Shown here: piece after piece, positions 57,326-64,000 of the stretch
Layout of the letters: each line of letters begins with the position of its first letter
Position numbering within the stretch: the first letter of the stretch is position 1
Origin: CAZNSX01 sp964575845
GTDB taxonomy: Bacteria > UBA8248 > CAZNSX01
Direction: 5' to 3'
NCBI GenBank assembly: GCA_964575845.1
Contig: CAZNSX010000006.1
Span: 209,434-273,433, forward strand
DNA length: 64,000 nt
Notes under the pieces: generated by a model
What the model was told of the DNA's origin: nothing
Database searches by the model: none
What the model saw: the letters and a program-made list of their open reading frames with translations, nothing else
Position numbers and translations under genes: made by a program

Positions 57326-59155
57326 ATGGAGAAGTCTGCTCTATTGCTCGCATCAGTGCTCCTCTCGGCAATCATTTCCGGCTCTGAGGTGGCTTGCCAG
57401 GAAAGGGAACTCGGACAGGTGCTCGTTACCGCAACGAAGACCCCTATCTTGGCTGAAGAGGTCCCCCAGAGCATCAGCGTTATCGGGGAAAAGGACATAG
57501 CCTTCTCAGGAAAGGCTACGCTCGCGGATGTGCTCAGGGATGGGGCTGGGCTCGACATCAAAACCGTGGGTCCGAGGGGGTCCGCGGCGACTCTCAGCAT
57601 CTGGGGCTCAGAGCCCGAGCAGGTTCTCGTCCTTATCGATGGGAGGAGGATAAATGACGCCCAGGCAGGAGAATTTAATCTGAGCGACCTGCCCATTCCC
57701 GTGGAGGAGATCGAGCGGGTGGAGGTGTTGCGGGGCGCGGGTTCAGCCCTTTACGGAACCGATGCGGTCGGTGGGGTCGTGAACATTATCACGAAGAGGC
57801 CGACCGAGAAACCCTTGACCACTCTCTCCGGCTCCCTTGCGAGGTTCAATACCCAGCGCTTTTACCTGGCCAACGGACAGAAGTTTGGGAGAGTGGGGTA
57901 CAGGCTTCATGCCTTGAAGGAAAGGTCCGACGGCCACCGGGAGAATAGCGATTACGAGGGCACGGCTCTCGGCGGCATGTTAACGCTTGAACCCATGGAT
58001 GAACTTGAGCTCTCTTTCTCGGTGCGCCACCTGCTTAAGGAGATGGGGACTCCCGGCAGCGTGAGTCTCCCCGACCCCGATGACAGACAAGAGGACCGCA
58101 AAACCCTGGCAGACCTGACACTGGAGTGGAGCCCGCTCGACCCGCTTGAGCTCAGGCTCAAGGGATTTCATAACAACTATCGCCGTGAGTTCACGGAAAA
58201 CCCCGCGAGGGACATCTCAATCCACCGGAATTTCGCCTATGGCGGTGAGCTCCAGCTCGGGTATCTGCTTACTGAAAAAGATTCCTTAACAGGCGGGCTG
58301 GAGCTCATAGAGGACAGGTTGGAAAGTAATAGGGTGGGCACCCACAATGCCACAAGGGTTGGCTATTACCTGGAAGGCAAGTTCGAGCCGATTGCACCCG
58401 CCACCTTTGTCCTGGGCGGGCGCTTTGACCATCATTCTATCTATGGGGATCAGTTCAATCCCAGGGTGGGCTTGAGGTTGAGGGTTTCGGAGCAAACCGC
58501 TCTCAGGGTTTCAGCGGGGAGGTCATTCCGCGGCCCCACCTTCGATGACCTCTACTGGCCGGCGAGCGCCTATGCAGAGGGAAACCCTGACCTCTCCCCC
58601 GAGAGGGCCTGGTCCTACCAAGCGGGCATTGATCAGGCCTTCGGGAAGAGGGTCTCGGCCAAATTCACGGGCTTCAGAAGGGACATCAAGGACTTCATCG
58701 ATTGGGCCGCGGGCAGCGATGGAATCTGGCGTCCCGAGAACATCGGCAGGGCCAGGATTTGGGGGATCGAGGGCGAGCTTGAGGCACGCCTGCCCGGTGG
58801 CTTCACCCTGCCGCTTTCCTATACCTATCTCCACCCCAAGGATAAGCGAACCGGGGATTACATAACGGAGAAGCCCAAGCACATCTTCAACGCCGCCCTC
58901 ACCTATGAGGGCTTGTGGGGCCTCAGAGGCAGGATCAAGGGAAGGTATATCAAGAACTACCTCACGGACGGCAACGGCAACAGAAGCTATTTTGTGACCG
59001 ATATAAGAATATCCAAAGGGCTCAAGCTTACAAAGGGCCTCGAGGGGGAAGTCTTTATAGCGGGGAACAACATCTTCGACCGCAAGTATGAGAGCCTCAG
59101 AGGATATCCCATGCCGCGAAGGGAATTTTCGGGCGGCGTGGCGCTGAAATTCTAA
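57326..59155 (+). CDS. btuB: TonB-dependent cobalamin receptor BtuB
   Basis: About 609 residues from ATG 57326. The signal peptide (LLLASVLLSAIISGSEVA) is followed by a TonB box-type start (LGQVLVTATK), a plug domain (about 35-140, RVEVLRGAGSALYGTDAVGG, VVNIIT) and a 22-strand barrel ending in an aromatic residue (GGVALKF). It brings B12 through the outer membrane. GGGAGG lies 10 bases upstream. The frame is open further upstream through the riboswitch, but that part is not protein-like. Confidence 0.93.
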   Translation: MEKSALLLASVLLSAIISGSEVACQERELGQVLVTATKTPILAEEVPQSISVIGEKDIAFSGKATLADVLRDGAGLDIKTVGPRGSAATLSIWGSEPEQVLVLIDGRRINDAQAGEFNLSDLPIPVEEIERVEVLRGAGSALYGTDAVGGVVNIITKRPTEKPLTTLSGSLARFNTQRFYLANGQKFGRVGYRLHALKERSDGHRENSDYEGTALGGMLTLEPMDELELSFSVRHLLKEMGTPGSVSLPDPDDRQEDRKTLADLTLEWSPLDPLELRLKGFHNNYRREFTENPARDISIHRNFAYGGELQLGYLLTEKDSLTGGLELIEDRLESNRVGTHNATRVGYYLEGKFEPIAPATFVLGGRFDHHSIYGDQFNPRVGLRLRVSEQTALRVSAGRSFRGPTFDDLYWPASAYAEGNPDLSPERAWSYQAGIDQAFGKRVSAKFTGFRRDIKDFIDWAAGSDGIWRPENIGRARIWGIEGELEARLPGGFTLPLSYTYLHPKDKRTGDYITEKPKHIFNAALTYEGLWGLRGRIKGRYIKNYLTDGNGNRSYFVTDIRISKGLKLTKGLEGEVFIAGNNIFDRKYESLRGYPMPRREFSGGVALKF

Positions 59156-59183
59156 ATTCTTAAAGGTTCAGACCAATGGGGGG

Positions 59184-60122
59184 GTGAACTTTCAGGTGCC
59201 CCGGCCAGGAAGAAGGCCCTTCGCGTGGCTTGCCATATCCGTCGCTTTACATCTCGGGTTCGTTCTCCTCCTTATTAGAATTCCCTCTTTTGAAAGGCTT
59301 GAGGTGAGACCCATAACGGTAAGGCTATTGGCGTGGGAAAGGGAGCCTGGAGAGCAGGAGATTCCAAATGAAGATGAACCCCATGCGCTGAAGGCTCCGC
59401 AGAGGCGGAGCCCAGAGATCCATGAACCCGGGGAAGAGGGAAGGCCGCAATTTACTGGGCCACTTGCGACGCCACCCATACCAAAGGAATATCCTAATCC
59501 GAGAAAACCTTCCGCCGGACTGCAGGAAGCGCACTTGGTGAGGGAGTCAGCCCCCCTGAGCCAGATGCGGCCTCGCGCGGTGCCGCTCAAGCTTTCAATG
59601 CCCTCACTCGCTCTGATGCGACCTCGCGCAGGACCGTTCCATCGTCCAAAGCGTTCGCTGAACAAGGACGCGGGAAGGGTTGCCATGACCCTCCGGCCGG
59701 CCACGCTCGGAAGCCCTCCTGAGAAAGGGCCCTCCATGGCGATGCCGGTTGCCACGCGCCAAAGGCAAGAGCCCCTCACGCAGCGGGCCTCCCTTCTGAG
59801 AGGACCAGCTCGCTTGGCTCCCAGGAGGGATGGAGGAGGGGGGAAGGGGAGAGAGAGCGAAAGCCTGAGGCTTATCCTTGCCCGGATCGAGGCGGCCAAA
59901 TACTATCCCGTGCGCGCCAGGAAAATGGGTATTGAGGGGACCGCGGTGGTCAGGTTCAGGCTGAGGCCGGACGGAGGGGTTGAGGAGGTGGAGATAGTCA
60001 GAACCTCGGGCCACCGCGTGCTGGACCTTGCCTCCATGAGAGCAATCACGAGGGCGGCCCCGCTTCCCTATGCGAAGGGATGGTTGAGGGTCGCAGTCTC
60101 GTTCAAGCTCTTGCGCGACTGA
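59184..60122 (+). CDS. tonB: TonB-family energy transducer
   Basis: A 312-residue protein: one membrane helix (AWLAISVALHLGFVLLLI), a long proline- and arginine-rich periplasmic spacer, and the TonB C-terminal domain (ARIEAAKYYPVRARKMGIEG, TAVVRFRLRPDGGVEEVEIV). Probably energises BtuB. No exbB or exbD in the window. Starts at GTG 59184 behind GGGGGG. Confidence 0.9.
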   Translation: MNFQVPRPGRRPFAWLAISVALHLGFVLLLIRIPSFERLEVRPITVRLLAWEREPGEQEIPNEDEPHALKAPQRRSPEIHEPGEEGRPQFTGPLATPPIPKEYPNPRKPSAGLQEAHLVRESAPLSQMRPRAVPLKLSMPSLALMRPRAGPFHRPKRSLNKDAGRVAMTLRPATLGSPPEKGPSMAMPVATRQRQEPLTQRASLLRGPARLAPRRDGGGGKGRESESLRLILARIEAAKYYPVRARKMGIEGTAVVRFRLRPDGGVEEVEIVRTSGHRVLDLASMRAITRAAPLPYAKGWLRVAVSFKLLRD

Positions 60123-60150
60123 GGTGAGTCGGTGGCTTCCTTTATCAAAA

Positions 60151-60192
60151 GCGCGTTGAAAAAGGGAAGAGTTTCCCCTACGATAGGGCTCT
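60151..60192 (+). promoter_or_regulatory. Conserved leader with alternative hairpins, copy 1
   Basis: This stretch ahead of the first molybdopterin gene resembles 63346-63387 ahead of the second (shared CGTTGAAAAAG, GAAGAG). It can form GGGAA-GAGT-TTCCC or, using the same C residues, CCCTA-CGA-TAGGG. The two folds exclude each other, as in attenuators. Confidence 0.4.
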
Positions 60193-60230
60193 GTCTGGGG
60201 CACCTCATTCCAGGGATGGGAGGTACGACC

Positions 60231-62402
60231 ATGGAGGGAAGCGAGGGTTCTTCTGGAGGAGAGCTGCGCCGCGTGCGGACCACCTGTGACCGGTGTCACT
60301 GCTGCTGCGGTGTGATCGTCTGGATTCGAGACGGCCGTGTGGTGAAGCTTGAGGGGGACAAGGACTTCCCCGTAAACCAGGGCATGATGTGCCCCAAGGG
60401 CCTTGCGACTATCCAGTTCCTCTACCATCCCGACAGGCTCAAGTACCCGATGAAGAGGGTAGGGGCCAGGGGTGAGGGGAAATGGGAGAGGATAGGATGG
60501 GATGAGGCGCTTGACTATGCGGCATCGAAATTTAACGAGGTGAGAGAGCGCTGGGGCCCTGGGGCCGTCACCTGGTCCTGGGGCGATGCCGCCTGGCACT
60601 GCTCCTGGATAACCAAGCAGGCCTGGCTCTACGCCATGGGGAGCCCCACCCACTTCCACTCGGATGCCCACTACTGCTACCACCCGGTGATGATCGCAAA
60701 CGGTGTGACCTTCGGCGATTTCATTACTTCGGAGGTAGGTCTGGACTACCCTAACTCGCGCTGCATAGCGCTCTGGGGCGGGAACCCCGTGGCCTCCCAT
60801 CCGACCCGGGCCCGTGACATCATGATAGGGAAGAAGCGGGGTGCCAAGCTCATTGTCATCGACCCCCGCATGACGGAGATTGGGTCCAAGGCCGACATCT
60901 TCCTCCAGCTAAGGCCCGGCACCGATGACGCCCTGGCGCTTGCCTGGCTCCACGTGATCATAGAGGAGGGTATCTACGACAGGGAGTTTGTGGACAGGTG
61001 GTGCGTGGGGTTTGATGAGCTGAGGGAGAGGGTCCGGGAGTACACTCCCGAGCGGGTCTCGGAGATAACCTGGATACCAGTGGATGACATAGTGAGGGCG
61101 GCCAGGACCTATGCCCTCAACAAGCCCGCCACATGCCACAACCGCATCGGCGTGCAGATGACGACCAACATAAACCAAACCCTCAGGGCAATAGCTATAC
61201 TTGTGGCGATAACGGGCAACATAGACATTCCCGGTGGGAACCTCATGGGCTGCTCCCCTCCGGGTTTCAAGGGAATCCCTCAGCTCATGACAACGGACCT
61301 CAGGCTCCCCGCTGAGGTCGAGGATAAAAGGATAGGGGCCAAGGAGTTTCCCCTTCTCTCCTCCTCGAAGAGCCTTGCACTCAGTTGCGCCCATCCGCCA
61401 TCAGTTATCCATGCCATAATCACGGGCGAGCCCTATCCGGTCAAGGCCGTTTGGGCGCTTAACGACCTCCTTCTCTGTCTTGAGGGCTCACGTGAGACCC
61501 AGGAGGCGCTGGAGAAGCTTGAGTTCCTCGTGGGCTCGGACTTCTTCATGACGCCCACACTTGCCCATGCCGACCTCATCCTTCCCCCCGCCTCATTCCT
61601 CGAGCGGGATGAGATAGAGACTCTCTTTTACACGAATTTTGTGGGAGTCCGGCAGAAGGTCATCGAACCCCTCTGGGAGACCCGAAACGAGAGGGAGATA
61701 GATTTTGAGCTCATGCGAAGGATGGGCCTTGACCACGGGCAGCCCTGGCGCTCGAACGAAGAGCTCAACGACTACATGCTCCGGGGCATGGGGAAGACCT
61801 TTGAAGACTTGAAAAAAGAGCTCTTTATCCCCACCCCCGAGGTTAGATACAAGAAGTATGAGGAGGAGGGCTTCAAGACCCCCTCGGGCAAGGTGGAGCT
61901 TTACTCCTCAATGCTTGAGGAGCATGGCTATGACCCGCTCCCCTTTTATGTGGAGAACCCCGAAACCCCCGTCTCCAAGCCCGAGCTGGCAAAGGACTAC
62001 CCTTTGATCCTGATCACCGGCTCCCGCCATGTGGTCTACTTTCATTCATCCAACCGCAACATCCCCTGGCTAAGAGAGATCGTGCCCGACCCCTGCCTTG
62101 AGATTCACCCCGAGACGGCCGGGAGGCTCGGGATAGGGGAGGGCGATTGGGCCTGGGTGGAGGGGCCCTATGAGAGGGGAAGGGTGAAGATGCGGGCCGA
62201 CCTCACTGAAGCTGTGGACCCTCGGGTGGTTCACGCGTACTCCCACTGGTGGTTCCCCGAGCGAAGGGATGACCCCTTGAGGGGAGTCTTTGACTCCAAC
62301 ATAAATGCCATCCTGACAAATGACCCCCCTTATGACCCGGTGAGCGGCGCCACTCCCCTCAGGGGCAACCTCTGCAAGGTCTACCGGGTTGAGGAGGAGT
62401 GA
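60231..62402 (+). CDS. Molybdopterin oxidoreductase catalytic subunit (DMSO reductase family)
   Basis: About 723 residues. An N-terminal 4Fe-4S motif (CDRCHCCCGV, with the last Cys in GMMCPKG) precedes bis-MGD binding folds (IALWGGNPVASHPTRARDIM, VIDPRM) and a C-terminal molydopterin-binding domain (LILITGSRHVVYFHSSNRN, EIHPETAGRLGIGEGDW). A Cys in HSDAHYCYHP is the likely Mo ligand. No twin-arginine signal, so it is probably cytoplasmic. ATG 60231 is chosen because GGGAGG precedes it and it lines up with the second copy's ATG at 63424. The substrate is unknown. Confidence 0.9.
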   Translation: MEGSEGSSGGELRRVRTTCDRCHCCCGVIVWIRDGRVVKLEGDKDFPVNQGMMCPKGLATIQFLYHPDRLKYPMKRVGARGEGKWERIGWDEALDYAASKFNEVRERWGPGAVTWSWGDAAWHCSWITKQAWLYAMGSPTHFHSDAHYCYHPVMIANGVTFGDFITSEVGLDYPNSRCIALWGGNPVASHPTRARDIMIGKKRGAKLIVIDPRMTEIGSKADIFLQLRPGTDDALALAWLHVIIEEGIYDREFVDRWCVGFDELRERVREYTPERVSEITWIPVDDIVRAARTYALNKPATCHNRIGVQMTTNINQTLRAIAILVAITGNIDIPGGNLMGCSPPGFKGIPQLMTTDLRLPAEVEDKRIGAKEFPLLSSSKSLALSCAHPPSVIHAIITGEPYPVKAVWALNDLLLCLEGSRETQEALEKLEFLVGSDFFMTPTLAHADLILPPASFLERDEIETLFYTNFVGVRQKVIEPLWETRNEREIDFELMRRMGLDHGQPWRSNEELNDYMLRGMGKTFEDLKKELFIPTPEVRYKKYEEEGFKTPSGKVELYSSMLEEHGYDPLPFYVENPETPVSKPELAKDYPLILITGSRHVVYFHSSNRNIPWLREIVPDPCLEIHPETAGRLGIGEGDWAWVEGPYERGRVKMRADLTEAVDPRVVHAYSHWWFPERRDDPLRGVFDSNINAILTNDPPYDPVSGATPLRGNLCKVYRVEEE

Positions 62403-62412
62403 AACATGAGGG

Positions 62413-62426
62413 GCCCGGCGCCGGGC
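62413..62426. other. GC-rich perfect palindrome after the first molybdopterin gene
   Basis: GCCCGGCGCCGGGC, 11 bases after the stop codon. It can form a strong hairpin in RNA but has no T run, so it is at best a processing or stability element. Confidence 0.35.
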
Positions 62427-62560
62427 AGACCGGGGCGCGAGTCGTGCGTGCCTCCCTGGCCCGCTTCGAGTGGGCGCTCAAGGCCATCGCCGCTAACAAA
62501 GGCAGTGGTTGAATCCCCTGGCTCCGTCGGGACCGCCTACCGCTGGCACAAGGACACAAA

Positions 62561-62866
62561 TTAGGATTTAAGCGGTCGCTTAAAGGCCACGGCCGCTACG
62601 TCGAAGAACTCCATCTCGTGGCGGTTCTTCAAGACCTCGTCCCGGAAGTTCGTCCAGGTGGGCGTTTGAAAATAGGCTTCGGCGGATGCCCCGTCCTCAA
62701 AGTGGTAGACCGACACCATCCGGCCGGTCTCTTCGTTCATGCCCCATGTCTTGTCGATGAGTCCGGGCACCTCCTTCTCGAAGAAGGGCACAAACTTTTG
62801 GCTTCGGGCCGCAACCTCCTCAAAGGTGGGCAGGACGGCGGGGTAGCGGATGACGACCATCTTCAT
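62561..62866 (-). CDS. Small dimeric alpha/beta-barrel (ABM/YdhR-like) protein
   Basis: 101 residues from ATG 62866, ten bases after GGAGG. The fold pattern (MKMVVIRYPAVLPTFEEVA, RMVSVYHFEDGASAEAYF, FFDVAAVAF) matches the antibiotic biosynthesis monooxygenase/YdhR type of ferredoxin-like dimer. Function unknown. A good promoter lies just upstream. Confidence 0.65.
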   Translation of the reverse strand: MKMVVIRYPAVLPTFEEVAARSQKFVPFFEKEVPGLIDKTWGMNEETGRMVSVYHFEDGASAEAYFQTPTWTNFRDEVLKNRHEMEFFDVAAVAFKRPLKS

Positions 62867-62902
62867 TGGTGATTGACCTCCTATGTGAGGGATTTGTCGA
62901 TT

Positions 62903-62931
62903 ATTATAGGATTGTGGCACTTGCCAGTAAA
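62903..62931 (-). promoter_or_regulatory. Promoter of the small ABM-like gene
   Basis: On the minus strand TTTACT (62926-62931), 17 bases, then a perfect TATAAT (62903-62908). The start codon is about 37 bases downstream. Confidence 0.7.
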
Positions 62932-63188
62932 TGGTTGCTTTTCATCCTGAGGGCGATCAGGGAAGATAACCGCTTAGGTTCAGCTAGACAGTCTTTTCTG
63001 CCTTGAGGCGACCTCCGAATAACCCCGCTATATTTAAGGCCGGGCCCCAGGGAGACTGCCTCCGATTCCCTCTTCTGCTGAGTTTCCATCAGCATACCGA
63101 AATGGTAAACAAAAAAATTATTCAATAGACTCTTATTCCGATATTTTCCCGGTATTTGTGAGCTCGTTGGTTCACCCAAAGGCCCCTT

Positions 63189-63413
63189 TTGTTTTCAGGG
63201 CCCGTGGGGCCAAGGAATCCTGACTCGATACCGCCAGGGGGGCCGCCCACATGCCCCACGGACGCCGTCTTCTATGGCGACCTCGATGAGTTCACCGAGC
63301 GCATGCAAAAGCAGGCGGCCCATATGATAATAGACCGATATCAAAAATCCGTTGAAAAAGAGAAGAGCTTTTCCTATTATGGGGGTCTATTCCATTCCAA
63401 TTCACTTAAATGA
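63189..63413 (+). pseudogene. Remnant of a 4Fe-4S ferredoxin-type subunit
   Basis: The frame contains CPTDAVFYGDLDEF, the typical end of the cysteine cluster in DmsB/NrfC-type electron-transfer subunits (CPTxAIxFGDLxD). Nothing before it supplies the other cysteines, so this is the 3' end of a deleted gene. It lies directly before the second molybdopterin gene, where an iron-sulfur subunit gene is expected. Confidence 0.6.
63346..63387 (+). promoter_or_regulatory. Conserved leader with alternative hairpins, copy 2
   Basis: Counterpart of 60151-60192. The same two folds are possible: GAGAA-GAGC-TTTTC and TCCTA-TTA-TGGGG. Changes between copies keep pairing (G-C to A-T or G-T), while loops differ freely. 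Here the stretch overlaps the iron-sulfur remnant's frame. Confidence 0.35.
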
Positions 63414-63423
63414 GGGTACGAGC

Positions 63424-64000
63424 ATGGAGGCAGGCAAAGGTTCTTCCCGTGGAGAGCTACGACGGGTGCGCACCTCCTGTGACCGCTGTCACAGCGCATG
63501 CGGTGTGATAGTTTGGGTCCGGGACGGGCGGGTGGTGAAGCTTGAGGGGGACCGGGACCATCCCCAGAACGATGGGATGATGTGCCCGAAAGGCCTGGCC
63601 ACGGTCCAGTTCCTCTACCATCCGGACAGGCTCAAGTACCCGATGAAGAGGGTAGGGGCCAGGGGCGAGGGCAAATGGGAGAGGATAGGATGGGATGAGG
63701 CGATTAACTTCGCCGCATCGAAATTTAACGAAGTAAGAGAGCGCTGGGGCCCTGAGGCCGTCACCTGGTCCTGGGGCGATGCCGCGTTCCACTGCTCCTG
63801 GATAACCAAGCAGGCCTGGCTCTACGCCATGCAGAGCCCGACCCACTTCCACTCGGATGCCCATTACTGCTACCACCCGGTGATGATCGCCAACGGCGTC
63901 ACCTTCGGCGATTTCCTCACCTCCGAGCTCGGCCTTGACTACCGGAACTCGCGCTGCATAGCGCTCTGGGGCGGGAACCCCGTGGCCTCCCATCCGACCC
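63424..64000 (+). CDS. Second molybdopterin oxidoreductase, N-terminal part
   Basis: The first 192 codons of a close paralogue of the gene at 60231; it runs off the window. The 4Fe-4S motif reads CDRCHSACGV, the more usual form, in place of CDRCHCCCGV in the first copy. Large blocks are identical (PTHFHSDAHYCYHPVMIANG, IALWGGNPVASHPT). It begins 10 bases after the iron-sulfur remnant. Tandem duplication is clear. Confidence 0.9.
   Translation, partial: MEAGKGSSRGELRRVRTSCDRCHSACGVIVWVRDGRVVKLEGDRDHPQNDGMMCPKGLATVQFLYHPDRLKYPMKRVGARGEGKWERIGWDEAINFAASKFNEVRERWGPEAVTWSWGDAAFHCSWITKQAWLYAMQSPTHFHSDAHYCYHPVMIANGVTFGDFLTSELGLDYRNSRCIALWGGNPVASHPT

Noticed and set aside
1..64000. CRISPR arrays, insertion sequences, rRNA and tRNA genes
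   Set aside because: I saw no regularly spaced identical repeats, no transposase frame and no cloverleaf or rRNA blocks on either strand.

Overview
The window comes from the chromosome of a GC-rich, diderm (Gram-negative) bacterium. LpxC, LolA, RseP, a TonB/BtuB system and lipoprotein-type genes imply an outer membrane. IspG implies the MEP isoprenoid pathway. A sigma-28-type promoter in front of flgM implies flagellar motility, and a large gvp cluster implies gas vesicles. NtrY/NtrX-type two-component genes, molybdopterin oxidoreductases, a TTT (tripartite tricarboxylate) transporter and B12 uptake would suit an aquatic or sediment organism related to Desulfobacterota, NC10 or similar lineages. 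The sequence alone does not settle the taxon.

Layout. 1-2.05 kb: the end of a sensor kinase, a single-domain receiver and an NtrC-type regulator, followed by a degenerate tandem DNA repeat. 2.6-12.7 kb: one long plus-strand gas vesicle operon in the order Get3/ArsA-like ATPase, gvpF/L with a J-domain, gvpF/L, gvpG, gvpO, gvpF/L, a gvpM/S-like gene, gvpF/L with a TPR-like tail, gvpK, gvpC-like, gvpJ, gvpC-like, a small membrane protein, gvpN, small genes, a six-motif DnaJ-type zinc-finger protein, and gvpA last. 13.1-17.8 kb: a minus-strand group (GvpH/Hsp20, a CDC48-type double AAA+ ATPase, an unknown partner) divergent from an XRE-type regulator, with a 13-bp inverted repeat carrying both -35 boxes.

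18.2-39.6 kb is ordinary conserved chromosome: a DUF4390 gene, an NtrY kinase, a response regulator fused to LpxC, purM-purN, rhomboid, lolA, rseP, ispG, proS, then rimP-nusA-ylxR-infB-DUF503-rbfA-truB-rpsO-pnp with a terminator-like hairpin in the rimP leader. 39.6-40.4 kb holds two flgM-type genes on the minus strand behind a near-consensus sigma-28 promoter.

40.5-53.9 kb is accessory metabolism: a zinc alcohol dehydrogenase, an IlvD/Edd dehydratase, an aminotransferase, a TTT transporter with a MmgE/PrpD enzyme, a broken second copy of the aminotransferase end, a rubredoxin-MBL protein, a dihydroorotase-like amidohydrolase and a PPIase-TPR-LytR_C lipoprotein. 54.0-60.1 kb is a B12 uptake locus with two cobalamin riboswitches (btuF-btuC-btuD, then btuB-tonB). 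60.2-64.0 kb carries two tandem molybdopterin oxidoreductase genes with similar leaders and the remnant of an iron-sulfur subunit; the second gene runs off the window.

The two most unusual items are (i) the gas vesicle locus, which gathers the pieces of a taken-apart Hsp40 (J-domain on one protein, zinc-finger motifs on another) with a Get3-like ATPase, Hsp20 and CDC48, and looks like a dedicated assembly and quality-control module; and (ii) an uninterrupted NtrX-LpxC fusion whose AAA+ domain has lost the sigma-54-contacting GAFTGA loop while its LpxC part keeps every catalytic residue at the E. coli spacing.
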